Assembly (NCBI RefSeq): GCF_003265705.1
Contig: NW_020313044.1
Coordinates: 3,728,442 to 3,792,441, forward strand
Direction: 5' to 3'
Length of the DNA: 64,000 nucleotides
Origin: Callorhinus ursinus
Taxonomy: Eukaryota > Chordata > Mammalia > Carnivora > Otariidae
The notes beneath the pieces are model-generated. The model saw nothing but the letters and a program-made list of their open reading frames with translations, was not told where the DNA came from and did not search any database. The translations under genes were made by a program, and so were the position numbers. Below are positions 11,759 to 23,950 of the stretch, piece after piece. Within the stretch, counting starts at the first letter, position 1, and each line of letters opens with the position of its first letter.

Positions 11759-12806
11759 TTTTAGCCAAATCAATTAGGTCAATTGACATCAGGAGAATTG
11801 GCTTTAGGTGAATTGGTATCAGGTGAACTAAATCCTCATCACCATCTTAGCATGGTGCTTTGAAAAGGTGTCTAACTCTCTTGGTGCGCTATGTCCTTCT
11901 AAGAACCTGATTCATTTTGTAGACATGACTTACAGGGTCCCACCTTGGATTTGGCATCTGCCTCTGGCTATCCTCCTGGCCTGAGTGAGGTCTCTTCTGG
12001 GAGGAGCAGTTTTCATTTCTTGCCTATTAGCTAAGGTCTGGAACTGAAGATATGAACATTCTTTCCACTCTGGAGGTTGAAACACCCTGCTCTCAAGTCA
12101 GCCATGTCTCAGAAATCCCCTTGGACACTTTTGGGCAGTTTTATTTTTGACTTGGGTACATGGAGAAGCTGTAAGAGTAAGTTGGTGACTTTTAAGTGTC
12201 AGGGACAGAACCAGAGGCAAACTAAGGTACCCTAACTTCTACTTAAGTTGATTTAAGACAGGGTAACATGAAGAAATTTTCCAGTATTGTTTAGGGTTGC
12301 TCAGAAAAGCAGACTTATATGTTTCTAGACTTTTCCCCAAACAAAATATCACCTGAAAGCGCTTCTTTCTTCTTTTCTATAGCTAAGGTGCTAATCTGTC
12401 TCCCCATCAGCTCCCAGTGACCACGATGGCAGAGAAGAATGGGCTGTTATTTGATGCCAAATTGAATCTGCAGAGATTCAGTGAACTAAGACTAGAAAAT
12501 TATTACAGTGACTCAGAATGTGTGTGTCTCTTCGTGATTTTTAGCATTGATAGCAAGCAAGGCTTACTTTTAATTTCCTTTTAAATATTAGGATGTTTCA
12601 AAATGTCCACAGTTACTGATTAGGCCAATGTGTTTCTGATCTTGGTGATAGAAAGTAGCCAACTTTTAAAGTAAAAAAAAAAAAAAAAAAATTCCTCTGG
12701 GAGGCTCTAAGTGAACTCCCGTGTTTCAAGAGTACCCTTTCTAGCCATAGCAAAAACATGAGCATTCTTCCGCTCAGTGCTACTTTGAAGGTATTCTTGT
12801 TGCCCT
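11759..12806. other. Intergenic, nothing recognised
   Basis: Unique-looking DNA with an A-run at about 12,674-12,690. Confidence 0.55.
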
Positions 12807-13020
12807 GGGGCGCCTGGGTGGCTCAGTCAGTTAAGCCTCTCCCTTTGGCTCAGGTCATGACCTCAAGGTCCTGGGATCGAGCCCCACGTCTGGCTCCCTG
12901 CTCAGCGGGGAGCCTGATTCTCCTTCTCCCTCTCCCTGCTGCTCTCCCTGCTTGTACTCTCTCTCTCTCTCTGTCAAATAAATAAATAAATAAATCTTAA
13001 AAAAAAAAAAAAAAGAAAAA
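12807..13020 (+). mobile_element. Can-SINE
   Basis: Target-site duplication GTATTCTTGTTGC / ATATTCTTGTTGC. Confidence 0.95.
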
Positions 13021-13576
13021 AGATATTCTTGTTGCTCTTTGGTTGTCACAGGCCGTTGCTCCACATGAGAAGAACGAGCAGCATGGGTGGCACAACTACA
13101 CCCGCAATGTTCCAGTCTTTGGAGAAGCATGGGCTTCAGGAATGGATTTGTCCTCAAAATGGGTAGAAAGCCAGCACCTTTTGATTCCTCTTGCTGTGGA
13201 TACTATCCAACGCAGTGGAAGGAAACTCTCATGTTAGATGGCCATTGCCCCATGTCTCCGGCCTCCAAAACTGCATTGGCAGGGGCTGGAGGGGGGTCTC
13301 CATGTGGCCCTGTGCTGAAGGGAAGACACCAGTTTTAGCTACACAAGAGCCCAAGAATCCTGAATGTTTCTGACAAGACCCCCTGCAGCTTATCCCTGAG
13401 TCACAGCCTTAGCAACATTATCTGCTGTCGTGACCATCAGAATTAACTTTCCAGTTTATGTCAGTTTCCAAAAGTTCAGAACGCCCGCATCAACTCTTTG
13501 CCCCCCGAGAATAACTCCCATGTTGTTCTGTGGATTTCTTTTCTTTTTTCCTAATACGATTTCTACCTTCTTCCAT
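13021..13576. other. Intergenic, overlapping short frames only
   Basis: Three overlapping short frames (13,043-13,373) show no domain. They are probably chance frames in GC-richer DNA. Confidence 0.5.
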
Positions 13577-13789
13577 TCTTTTTTTTTTTTTTTTTTTAAG
13601 AGAGAAAGAGAAAATGAGTGAGCCAGGGGTGGAGTGGGGGGCAGGGGCAGAGGGAGAGGGAGAGAGAGAATCTTAAGAAGCCTCCATGTTCAGCCCGACT
13701 CGGGGCTCAGTCTCCCGACCCTGAGATCTTGACCTGAGCTGAAATCAAGAGTGGGACGCGCGTAACTGACTGAGCCACCCAGGCGCCCC
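13577..13789 (-). mobile_element. Can-SINE, older form
   Basis: Inverted copy. Target-site duplication ACCTTCTTCCA. Confidence 0.93.
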
Positions 13790-14699
13790 ACACCTTCTTC
13801 CACTCTTGAAACCCTTCCACTGTGCCCTCTGGTCAGTCTGCAAAATCACCTGTACCCTCGGTCTCTTTTCTGAAAATTCACCTTCTAACTAAAACCTGGC
13901 TGTCCCTGAAGACATTACTTCTATGTTTTTTTTTTTCTCATAATGTAGCTGTGGTTTCTCTTTAGCTCTAATACTACTGGGCCTAGAAAGAAGAAATTCT
14001 CTTCCTGCTGCTCACTGCCACTTCTGTATCACTCTACCCCCTTTTGCCTAACAACATTCAGCTTGGAACCTCATGTCACAGAGTTTTTCCACCTTCTCCC
14101 TCTCCTTCTGGTGGTCACCTGCTGACCCTATGCCACTCATCCTCATTTCTTGAAGCTTTTAACTGTTGACTCTTCATAATCCTCTCCAGTGTTGTTCCAG
14201 TCATAATTCTTGGTGACATTGATCTCCACGTAGGTGTGTCTTCCAATAGCCTCTTCATCCTTTGACCTTCTCTCCTGCAGTCAGTGCTCTACTTACCTCA
14301 GCCACTTACTCCCAGCCAAAGTCAGATACAGACTTCATGTCATCAATACTTGCAACTTCTCTGTTAGCCATTTTAAGCATCCAGTGTCTGGCTACCCCTT
14401 CAATTTTTCCAGCTCATTCCCTGCAGGATCCTAACTTCAAAAATAACTTCAACCCCTCCAATACATAAAATCCATTAGTCCTGCCATCTTTTCATCATCC
14501 CTACACGCCCCATGTTCTTACTTCTCCTTATTGAGCTAAAAGCCTGTGGCCAGTCGTTATAAGCATTCCTTTTTAAACGCCCTTAACTGCCTGACCTTCT
14601 TGCATTTTAATATACATGCTTCTAAAAATGCTACTCTTCATAAATCCAAAATTTTGTCTATACCAGGCCTGTATTCACATTGATTAAAGTGATAGGAGA
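13790..14699 (+). repeat. Decayed pyrimidine-rich repeat, possibly LINE-derived
   Basis: A long CT-rich stretch in the style of L2/CR1 coding remnants. It continues at 15,052-15,730. Family not established. Confidence 0.3.
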
Positions 14700-15051
14700 G
14701 AGGTGCCTGGCTGGCTCAGTTGGTGGAGCATGTGACTCTTGATCTTGGGGTTGTGTGTGAGTTCAGGCGTGAAGATGGGTGTAGAAATTACTTAAAAATA
14801 AAATCTTTTTTCTTTCTTCTTTTCTTTTTTTTAGAGAGAGAGTTTGCACGTGGTTGTGAGTGGGTGGGGGGGAGCAGTTGGGCAGAGAGAGAGGGAGGGA
14901 GAGAAACTTAAAACAGGCTCCATGCTCAGTGGAGCCCGACGCAGGTCTCAATCTCACGAACCTGAGATCATGACCTGAGCTGAAATCAAGAGTTGGATGG
15001 TTAACCAACTGAGCCACCCAGGCGCCCCCAAAATAAAATCTTAAAAAAAAA
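14700..15051 (+). mobile_element. Short tRNA SINE split by an inverted Can-SINE
   Basis: The outer element (14,700-14,815 and 15,030-15,051) is flanked by AGTGATAGGAGA. Confidence 0.9.
14816..15029 (-). mobile_element. Can-SINE nested in a SINE
   Basis: Inverted copy inserted in the tail of the outer SINE, with duplication AAAATAAAATCTT. Confidence 0.92.
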
Positions 15052-15730
15052 ATCAGTGATAGGAGAAAATACCACAATATTTCTGACTGTTCTCACATTC
15101 AATTTGTAATTACAAATTTCAAATGGCCTTTAATGCTGCCTGGTGATCATATTGTGTTTTCCTAATCCATAAGCCCTCCTACCCACACCTACTTGCTGTG
15201 ACTACTTCCTACTCTCCGCTCTTCTCAACCTTCAGCATGCCCCCACTTCTGTTATCAGTAGAGCAACTTCTTTACTCATTAATAAATGAAGCAATCAGAA
15301 GACTGTGTCCACAAACTCACACCACATTGACCTTCTGACCTGTCTTTGTTTCCTTTTCCCCTACCTGATGTTCTGTGGCTATTAGATAAACTGTCCATGC
15401 TCCTTGCTAAAGCTACCCTTCCACAAGTACTCAGATTCCCTCCCATGTCATATATTCAAAGACATTGCTTTCTACCACCCCTTTATTATCAATTTTGTCC
15501 TTTCTACAGGATCTTTCCCATCAGCATACAGGCATAAGGTTATTCCTCTCATCTTAAAATAACCATTTATTGACCTCATTTTTCCTTCTAGTTACAGCTC
15601 ATTTCTCTCTTCTTTACAAAAAAAAAAAAATTTCCTTGCAAGAGTTCCCTCTACTTACCACCTCTAATTCCTCTCCTAATCTTCCCCCCCCAAAGTTATA
15701 AAAGTTACATTTAAAGAATTAGTACTCATT

Positions 15731-15930
15731 GGTGTGCCTGGGTGGCTCAGTCGGTTAAGCATCTGCCTTTGGTTCAGGTCATGATCCCAGGGTCCTGGGA
15801 TCCAGTCCCACATTTTACTCCCTGTTCAGCAGGGGAGACTGCTTCTCCCTAGGGCTCTCCTGCTCATGCTCGCTTGCTCTCTCTCTCTCTCTCTCTCTCT
15901 CAAATAAATAAATAAAATCTTAAAAAGAAA
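15731..15930 (+). mobile_element. Can-SINE
   Basis: Target-site duplication AAGAATTAGT. Confidence 0.94.
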
Positions 15931-17290
15931 AAGAATTAGTCATAGCTACTTGGAGATAAATTCAAATTGCTTCATTTGAAACCATTGTTACTCATATTAC
16001 AAATAAATCTGTGGCCTGAAGAGAAAGTCACAATGGCTCAGATTTATTTTATTTTAATTTTTATTCTATTTTTAAAAATCAAACCTCTTGAAAAGTTGAC
16101 AAATTATTAAAGTTAAGAAATAAAATTTGGCATTTATCCATAATAGTGAATAATCAATTTCAAGATAGTTTGAAAGTCACTAAGAAGTATTGAGACGGGT
16201 CATCCTAAAGGAGAGGAAAATAATGATACAGTTTATTCCCTTGCTCGCAGAGTTCTTCAAATGCACTATCCTTCTGTTTTTCCTTGACTCTAAACCTACG
16301 TAGGTACTTTTCCCTATTACTAGTCACTGTTTTCCTTCCTGGATAACTCTTCATCTTTCTTAACATTCCACCTCCCACCTGCAGTTTTGAGTTCTTCTAT
16401 TATCCTATAGTCTTCTTCTGATAGTGTGCAGTGTATTTATTTTAACAGTTTAATTGCCTGTCTTACCTGTTAGGATCCAAGTTTTGTGAAGCTGGAATGG
16501 TACCCATTTCATTCGATACCATATTTTCTGATCCTAGAAGAGGCCAAACACATAGAAGATGCTTAATAATATTTAGTAACTGAATGACTATAGTGCTGTT
16601 AGGTAAAATGAAACAATCTTTAGAAGACAAGTTTCTCAAAGTAACACTTCTGTGGAAAAGAGCTGGCAGAGATTATTGAGAGATCGCATTCTAAAACTTC
16701 TTGACTGGGCCCATGCAAAGGACTTGGGAGCTCTGTAAAGTGGACACCCTTTGAGATTAGGAGGCCTAAGGATCATGACGGTGATTATTGGAAACAGCCT
16801 TATCACGGTATAAACACAAGTAATGCAAAGAACTAGTTTGCAAACATCAGTGTATCCTATGGAGGGCTTGGAAAATGCTTTGAAATGCTTGGAAAATGCA
16901 TTGGTTTAGTTAAAATAGAAGTTTAACAAAAAGCTCTCCACAGGAAAGTTGATTTTTCTATTTCGAGGTACAGAGTAGGCATCTTCAGGAGGGGAAGAAT
17001 TTAAAACTGTGACTTCTATTATCGCAAATTATGGGCAGAGAATAAAGTAGTATCTTCGGAGCTATGAAGAAGTCTCAGTCTCTCCGCCACAGCCACCGCT
17101 CTAGTGAATCACTCTGTATACTTTGATCTAATATCAAGAAATTGTGAATTTAGAAGTTTTGCTAATTTATTCCATGTATATAGACCATCCATCTTGGCAG
17201 TTCATATAATCTCTACTTCAAGTACTGTTATTTAAAAGGAATCCAAACTGAATAATATTTTCATAATGGGTTATCACATTAGATCAGGAT
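15931..17290. other. Intergenic, with a faint L2 end
   Basis: 16,440-16,605 (TAGGATCCAAGTTTTGTGAAG to TGCTTAATAATATTTAGTAA) looks like an L2 3' end. The rest is unassigned. Confidence 0.45.
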
Positions 17291-17925
17291 TTTCGTTTTT
17301 TTTTTTTAATTTTATCACTTCATTGAATCTGCCCTGCCAAGGTCACAGGGGACCTCCATCTTCCCATCTCGTGTTTCATCTTACTAAACTCTCAACAGTG
17401 TTTCCTTCCTCCTTCTCTAAACACTTTATCCACATGACTTTGAGGACACGTTCTCTCCTGGATTTCCTCCTACCACCCTGGCTATTCCCCCTGAGTCTTG
17501 TTTGCTGGCTTCTCCTCATGTTCTCGACCTCTGAATGTTGAAGTGCCCTAGGACTGGCCAATCTTCACTATCCTCACTAATTTCCTAGGTGATCTTATCC
17601 AGTTTCATTGCTTTAATTATAGTTTTCCTGATCTTTACTCTAAAATTCCTATTTCTAGATGTGATATCTCCCCTAACTCCTCAGACTCAAATATTCAGTT
17701 GCTCAGTCAATATAATTTATAACTTTAACAAGCCTTTCAAATTTAATATGGAAAATCAGGAATTCTGTACATTCCCAAATTAACCCCCACTTTCCCCATA
17801 TCAGTAAATGGTACCACCAACCACCAAGATGTCCCAAACAAGCTGAGGGCCATTCTTTAGTATTTAACATTCCACATCCAAATCCACCATCAAACCATGG
17901 GAATTTTATCTTGAAAATATGTCTT
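17291..17925 (+). repeat. L2 LINE fragment, coding region remnant
   Basis: CTGAATGTTGAAGTGCCCTA and CCATATCAGTAAATGGTACC correspond to L2 reverse-transcriptase DNA. It continues through two SINEs to about 18,665. Confidence 0.6.
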
Positions 17926-18142
17926 GGGGCACCTGGGTGGCTCAGTCGTTAAGCGTCTGCCTACGGCTCAGGTCATGATCCCGGGGTCCTGGGATCGAGC
18001 CCCGCATCGGGCTCCCTGCTCCGCGGGAAGCCTGCTTCTCTCTCTCCCACTCCCCCTGCTTGTTTTCCCTCTCTCACTGTCAAATAAATAAATAAATAAA
18101 TAAACATCTTTTAAAAAAGGTAAAAGAAATCATAAAAAAAAA
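17926..18142 (+). mobile_element. Can-SINE
   Basis: Inserted in L2. Flanks AAATATGTCT. Confidence 0.95.
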
Positions 18143-18274
18143 TATGTCTCAGGTCAAACCAATTTTTCTTGACTCCAGTACTATCATCGTAGTTCGAACT
18201 ACCATTATCTTCTGTCTATTTTACTGTAGTGATGTTCTAACGGGTCTCCCTTCTTCCACCCAGACTTCTCTCTC
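18143..18274 (+). repeat. L2 reverse-transcriptase remnant
   Basis: A frame reads DVLTGLPSSTQTSL, close to the L2 'NSLLTGLP' block. Confidence 0.65.
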
Positions 18275-18454
18275 TTTAAAATATTTTATTTATTTGTCAG
18301 AGAGAGAGTGCACAAGCAGGGGGAGCGGCAAGCAGAGGGAGAAGCAGACTCCCCACTGAGCAAGGAGTCTGATGCGCGACTTGATTCCAGGATCCTGGGA
18401 TCATGACCTGAGCCAAAGGCAGATGCTTAACCGACTGAGACACCCACATGTCCC
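18275..18454 (-). mobile_element. Can-SINE
   Basis: Target-site duplication AGACTTCTCT. Confidence 0.94.
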
Positions 18455-18670
18455 AAGACTTCTCTTTTTTTTAACATAAATCAAATATCCATTCAAAACC
18501 TTTCTTCTTTATAACACTTGCTATACCTCACATAATATTATATATCAATTTGTAGGCACCCTAAACATAGGGACTTTGTATTATTCATACTGTGTACTCA
18601 GAGCCTAGAAGCCTATTAACATGACACTTAACAGATGATCAATAAATATTTCTTGAATAAATAAATTAAT
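18455..18670 (+). repeat. L2 LINE 3' end
   Basis: ATAACACTTGCTATACCTCA to GATCAATAAATATTTCTTGA is the usual L2 terminus. Confidence 0.8.
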
Positions 18671-19275
18671 CACCAAGTATTAAAAAAAAACCCTTTGGTA
18701 TCTGATAGTATAACCTGGTAAAACAGATAAACAATGACTATCTGATGATACCTCTTTTCCTAGCTGTATCCTAGGATCAGACTTAGAACCCCATGCACCA
18801 TATTTTCCTCACATTATAACAAAGAGTTACAACTTTTCATCCTTGATGATCTTTTCTTCAGCAGCATGACCCCTGTGATATGCTATTTTCCAGGGGAAGG
18901 TAACTTACAAACTATCCTTATAAGTACAATAAAGAGATGAAGCTATGTATGGGACATATATGGGCCTCTATCCGTGGGCATCATTTTTTTACAGCAAGTT
19001 AGTATGATGGAGAGTTTGAAAAACCTGTGCTGTAATTCCTCCAGAAATCCCCCTCCTGCCAAGATACAATATATATTTTTATATGAGAAGGAAATATAAA
19101 AACCAGAGCTGTTAAGTGTCAAAACATAAACTTAAAATCGTAATCATTTCTTTATTCTTTCCACTAATCCTTTTTGAACTCCTATGTTGCTCCAGGCATT
19201 AGGTTAAGCCCTGGGGAAACAGCAGCTAACAAGAGAGATAGATGGGGTCCGTGCTGGCATAGAATTTACATTAGA
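18671..19275. other. Intergenic, nothing recognised
   Basis: AT-rich unique-looking DNA. Confidence 0.55.
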
Positions 19276-19454
19276 GGGGTAACTGGGTGGCTCAGATGGT
19301 TAAGCATCTGCCTTCAGCTCAGGTCATGATCCCAGGGTCCTGGGATCGAGTCCCACATCGGGCTCCCTGCTCCTTGGGAGCCTGCTTCTCCCTCTGCCTC
19401 TCTCTCTCTCTCTCTGTCTCTCATGAATAAATAAATAAAATCTTTAAAAAAAAA
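19276..19454 (+). mobile_element. Can-SINE
   Basis: Flanks AATTTACATTAGAG / AACTTACGTTAGAG. Confidence 0.94.
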
Positions 19455-19564
19455 GAACTTACGTTAGAGTGGACAAGTGTACAAGGAAACAGATAAAACA
19501 ATTAAAAATTGTGATGAGTGCTTTTAAGGAAATAAACGTGATGCTGTGCTAGAAAAAAAGAGGG

Positions 19565-20045
19565 GAGGGACTGAGGTAGGCAGAATATTGCCCCTCCAAT
19601 AGATATCCCCAGAATTTTAAATATGTTATATCACAGAACAAGTGGGAATTAGTGTTACTAATCAGCTGATCTTGATGTCAGGAGATCATCCGGGAGCATC
19701 TGGGTGGACCCAGCATTATCACAAGAGTGGAGAAGAGAGGCAGGAGAGAGAGTGTCAAAGTCAGATTTTAAGCTGTTGAACAGCTGACTTTGAGGATGGA
19801 TGTAAGAAGGGGCCACAAGCCCAGACAAGGAGGCATCCTCTAAAAGCTGGCAAAGGCAAGGGGATGGGTTCTCCTCTCCTGCCTCCAGAAGGAACGCACT
19901 CCTGCTGATACCTTGATTTTAGCCCAGTGAGACCCATTTTGGACTTCTGACCCTCAGAAGTCTAAGATAATAGATTTGTGTTGTTTAAAGCCACTAAGTT
20001 TGTGGTAATTTGTTACAGCAGCACATAGAAAAATACCACAGGGAC
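19565..20045 (+). mobile_element. MLT1-type ERVL-MaLR LTR
   Basis: Noncoding old retroviral LTR. AGTGAGACCCATTTTGGACTT, AGATTTGTGTTGTTTAAAGCC and TTTGTGGTAATTTGTTACAG are the characteristic 3' blocks. No internal viral sequence is present. Confidence 0.75.
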
Positions 20046-20394
20046 TTTTGATAGGAGATTCAAAGAAAGCTTCTCTAAAAAGATGTTATTAATCTGAGAG
20101 TGGAAGGGTTCAAAGGAGCATGTTATGAAAAGGGCTGACAATAATGCATTCCAGACAGAAAACAGCAAGTCCAAAGGCCCCAAGATTGAGAAGAGATTGG
20201 TATGTTCTAGACACTGATGAAAGGTCAGAGTAATTCAAGTGTGATAGTGGAAGGAGAAAGTGGTTAATAAGAGATTAAAAATTAGGTAAGATTAGTTTAT
20301 TAGTTTATTCATAGGCAAATTAAGGAATTTACATCATGCTCTCAGTGTAATGGAAAGACACAATGATTTTAAATGTAAAAGCATGAAATGATCT

Positions 20395-20521
20395 GTCTTG
20401 TGGTTTTTTTGTTACTGCAGTGTAACATAATGAGCACATACAAATCATAGTGTATAGCTCAGTAGATTTTTACAGAGTGAACACACCTGTAACCATCATC
20501 CAGATCAAGAACTAGATTATT
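20395..20521 (-). repeat. L1M 3' end, antisense (first part)
   Basis: GAACACACCTGTAACCATCATC fits an L1 3' UTR complement. It continues after the SINE. Confidence 0.6.
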
Positions 20522-20710
20522 GGGCGCCTGGGTGGCTCAGTTGGTTGGGCGGCTGCCTTCGGCTCGGGTCATGATCCTGGGGTCCCGGGATTGAGTCCCG
20601 CATCGGGCTCCCTGCTCAGCGGGGAGTCTGCTTCTCCCTCTGACCCTCTTCCCTCTCGTGCTCTCTATCTCTCATTCTCTCTCTCTAATAAATAAAATCT
20701 TTAAAAAAAG
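20522..20710 (+). mobile_element. Can-SINE
   Basis: Flanks AAGAACTAGAT / AAGAACTAGAA. Confidence 0.95.
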
Positions 20711-21650
20711 AAGAACTAGAATATTACCAATACCCCTGAAGCCTCCCTTGAGCTCCTTGCTAGTCTTTATTTCCGCCAAATGGAACCTCTATTCTGACTT
20801 TAATCATCTTAGAGTAATTTTTTCAGTTATTGAGCTTTATATAAATAGACTCATATAAAATGTTTTCTTTGGTTTCTGATTTTTTTCTGCTGAACATTGT
20901 GAGATTTATACATATTGTTGCTGTAGTAGTAGTCTTAAAAAATGTCAGTGCTGTATATATTTCTGTATTTGGTGATAGCAATATCTTTTCCATTCTACTA
21001 TTGATGTACATTTGGAGTCCTTCCAAATTTGAGCTATGATGAACATTCTTGTACGTCTTTTTTTATGCACATATAAGCGTTTCTATTGAGTATATACCTA
21101 AGAGTGCAATTACTGAGTTGTAGGGAATATGTATATGATACTTGACTAAATGCTGCCAGTTTTCCAGAGTGATTGTACCAATTTACACTCTACCAGAGTG
21201 TGTGATAGTGGAAGTTGTCCAAACCTTTCCAACACTTGAAAATGTCAGGTTTTGGGGCCCCTGGGTGGTTCAGTCGTTAAGCGTCTGCCTTCAGCTCAGG
21301 TAATGGTCCCAGGGTCCTGGGATCAAGTCTCTCATTGGTCTCCCTGCTGAGTGGGGAGCCTGCTTCTCCCTCTCCCACTATCCCTGTTTGTGTTCCCTCT
21401 CTCGCTGTGTGGCTCTCTCTCTCAAATAAATAAATAAAATCTTTAAAAATAGAAAATGTCAGGTTTTATTATTAATTAATTAATTAAGCTATTCTCTTGG
21501 GTGGATAAAGGCATTTTATCGTGGTTTAAAATTTTTCTTTGATAATTAATGATGTTGAAAAGCTTTTCATATGCTTATTGGCTATTAGGGTGTTCTCTTT
21601 TTTTAAGTGCTTGTTTGCTGACTTACTACTTAGGTTTTTTTTAAAGATAA
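20711..21650 (-). repeat. L1M 3' end, antisense (second part)
   Basis: AGCTATGATGAACATTCTTG, TTTCCAGAGTGATTGTACCA and TTTGATAATTAATGATGTTG mark an old L1 3' UTR, split by a SINE at 21,254. Confidence 0.75.
21254..21451 (+). mobile_element. Can-SINE
   Basis: Perfect target-site duplication GAAAATGTCAGGTTTT. Confidence 0.96.
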
Positions 21651-21659
21651 TTTAGCTTC

Positions 21660-22839
21660 CATGGGAAGATTATAATTATATTATCATTATATAGCCAATT
21701 TTAAGCACTCATTTGGATCTTGGTGCAACACGAATGAAATTTGGTATTTGCATAGAAAATTTATATTACCAGTGCTCGTGTAGAGAAGGAATGCTACAAA
21801 GACACAGGCATTCAACACACCACCAAAGTATATCTCTAAGATTAATCATGAAACTGTGAGTCAAATCATGCTTTCTGAAAAGTGTTGCTCTATCTTGTTA
21901 AGACATCTTCCTCTTGCCCCCTGCCATAGTCAACTTTTACTCTCCCAAGTGTTGAATATATTAATGAAATGGTGTCCTTTAAAAGTAAGTTTTACAGAAA
22001 TTTAACGATTAAAGGAGAGAAAATGTAATACCACATAAAACTTAGTTTAATGGCCTCCAGAAAAAATTAATTTTACTAGTATGAAACTGAGTTAGATGAA
22101 TTCTGAGACATAAATATATGTAGGAGAAGGACATGTTCAATTAATGGGATTTCTGGCTGCCTGCCCAAGGAGATTCTGCAAAATCCTACAATACGAGGTA
22201 AAACGCCCCTGTGGAGCAGTAGTATGTTTGTCCAGAATGTGGAGGGCTCTTCCCAACAATAAATTAACTTGGTGCAGCGAGCTTTATTGCTCTGACCTGC
22301 GTTCTGGCAGGTTTCTCTCATTGTCTCTCTCCCTGAGTGGCTTGCTCACTTGTTTTGTATTAAAGATGGCTCAGCCAGACTCTTGGTCTTTCCTCTCTTC
22401 CTCTCCTTTCCCTACCCCTCAACCGCCCATCTTTGTTCCTAGAGTAGCAAAGCCAGAGCAGAGCCTTTTTTTGGTTGATATTCCAGCATAGTGAGCTATT
22501 GATCCTGAAAGGTAAACTGCTTCTTTTCTCTTTGGAACCTTCATAAGTTACACTCCTCCTCTAACTAGGCTACCCCTGGCCCTCTTAATTCTCTGAAGCT
22601 AGTGATCCCATGTATCCAGTTCCTGGGATGGGGCTGCTTTTCATCCCTGCCCCCTCCTGGAACAACCATTGCAATCCTCTCTGCAGCCCCAAGCGAGGAG
22701 ACACAAGGGCAGCCACAGATCCAAGGTTGGCAGGATGGGCACTCTGCCAAGTTCCGTGGGCTACTGTCTTTTCACCACACCTTCCTCAGCTGGTGTATAT
22801 TTGACGAGCCTAGTAAATTAATTTCTCCGGGGCAAGGGG
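21660..22839. other. Repeat-poor DNA leading to the HS5-1 candidate
   Basis: No mobile element was recognised. Overlapping short frames at 22.1-22.9 kb occur on both strands without domains. Confidence 0.5.
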
Positions 22840-22900
22840 AGAGGGGTGGGGGTAGAAGGACGGGAGGAGGGAGTGTCTTAGAGGCGAAAAATGCAGCCAT

Positions 22901-22919
22901 TTCGCCCTCTGCTGGTTAA
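22901..22919 (-). promoter_or_regulatory. CTCF-like motif, HS5-1 left site
   Basis: On the minus strand this reads CCAGCAGAGGGCGAA, a near-consensus CTCF core. The reverse orientation relative to the protocadherin promoters is the one needed for convergent looping. Confidence 0.72.
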
Positions 22920-23809
22920 AGATCTGAATTATCGCCGCCAAAACGAAGTGGGGAAAGAGAAAGAAATCGGCTTAACATGGATAAATTAGCTAAAACTAAG
23001 CCTAATTTAGCCTGTTTGTCCATCTTAAAAAGCCACCTGTTCCTATTTAGCCCTACCTGCTGCCCCAGGACTGAGACTTAATCAGACTCTGATTCTAATT
23101 CCTACTCCCAGTTAATGTTATGCGGTCCTGAGCCCATTTTCATTTGCCCTTGAGTTTTTGCCATTCTGAGACACGAATTAAAACGTGCAAACATGCTCTT
23201 TTTGTCTAATTTGTTGCTAAGCAACTGGAAACATAACACCTAAACCGTCACTTTTTGAGCACACTTGTGCTTCAGTCAGCCTCTTTGCCTGAAACAGTCA
23301 TTTCATGTGAACAAAGACGGCTGCTGTTTGTGCTTTCGAGAGTAATTATGGAAAACAATGCGGAAAAAGCAGTCCATCTCCACGCTAGTTTCATAGGAAA
23401 ACTGACAAGCAGCTTTGTGCAAAATGAGGCATTGGCCGCCATAACCCATACTCACACAGACTTGTACCGCCTTTGCTGTCTTACGCATTTTGTTGGAATA
23501 AACCAACACACCAAGGTTGGATGATCTAATGTTTGTCCCACACACGAAGACAGCATTTACAGCATGCACTTAGAATCCGGGAGTAGTGAGAGAGAAAAAA
23601 GTTGGCATTTTGCAATAGGGGATATTATTTAATATCAGCTGGTTTCCTTGCCAGCCTAAATATCCAAAATCAAGAGGTTCTTACCCCCCTCCATATCTGG
23701 CATTGTAACTTAGTCAGTCACGCGGCCCTTAGAACCAGTTAGGATTGGCCAGCTCCTTTGTCAGGTGAAAACCTCTGCAGCAAGTCATGGGACTAAACTG
23801 GGCGGTGTC

Positions 23810-23833
23810 GCTGTCCGCGTCTAGGGTGCTGAA
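23810..23833. promoter_or_regulatory. REST/NRSF-like bipartite site with widened spacing
   Basis: The half-site GCTGTCC (23,810-23,816) and the half-site GGTGCTGAA (23,825-23,833) are separated by 8 bp, where the canonical NRSE has 2 bp. Widened half-site pairs of this size are a known REST binding class. REST represses neuronal genes in non-neuronal cells and has been linked to HS5-1. Confidence 0.55.
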
Positions 23834-23918
23834 CTCTAGGCGTGGCCAAAGAGGTTTCCTTTACATGACAACTTCCGGTAGGGCGGGGTTGGGCTCCTGC
23901 TCCAGAAAAATGGCTCCA

Positions 23919-23936
23919 TCTGCCACCTGGTGGTAG
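23919..23936 (-). promoter_or_regulatory. CTCF-like motif, HS5-1 right site
   Basis: On the minus strand this reads TACCACCAGGTGGCAGA, a strong CTCF core (CCACCAGGTGGCAG). It lies about 1,020 bp from the left site with the same orientation. Confidence 0.7.
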
Positions 23937-23950
23937 AATAGGAAAATGCT

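Larger units (their letters stand above)
22840..23950. promoter_or_regulatory. Candidate HS5-1 enhancer of the protocadherin alpha cluster
   Basis: This is a repeat-free block of about 1.1 kb bounded by two reverse-oriented CTCF-like motifs, with a REST-like bipartite site near its right end. HS5-1 is known to lie between the PCDHA constant exons and PCDHB1, to carry paired reverse CTCF sites and to bind REST. Here the block lies about 11.5 kb upstream of PCDHB1. It acts in neurons as a long-range enhancer for PCDHA promoters through CTCF/cohesin loops. The assignment rests on position and motif content, not on an alignment. Confidence 0.7.

Noticed and set aside
13043..13373. Possible small gene with three overlapping frames
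   Set aside because: No domain, no splice context, and the frames compete with each other.
22144..22919. Overlapping frames of 60-115 codons on both strands
   Set aside because: No domains and no conserved start. They lie beside the regulatory block in repeat-poor DNA and are likely chance frames.
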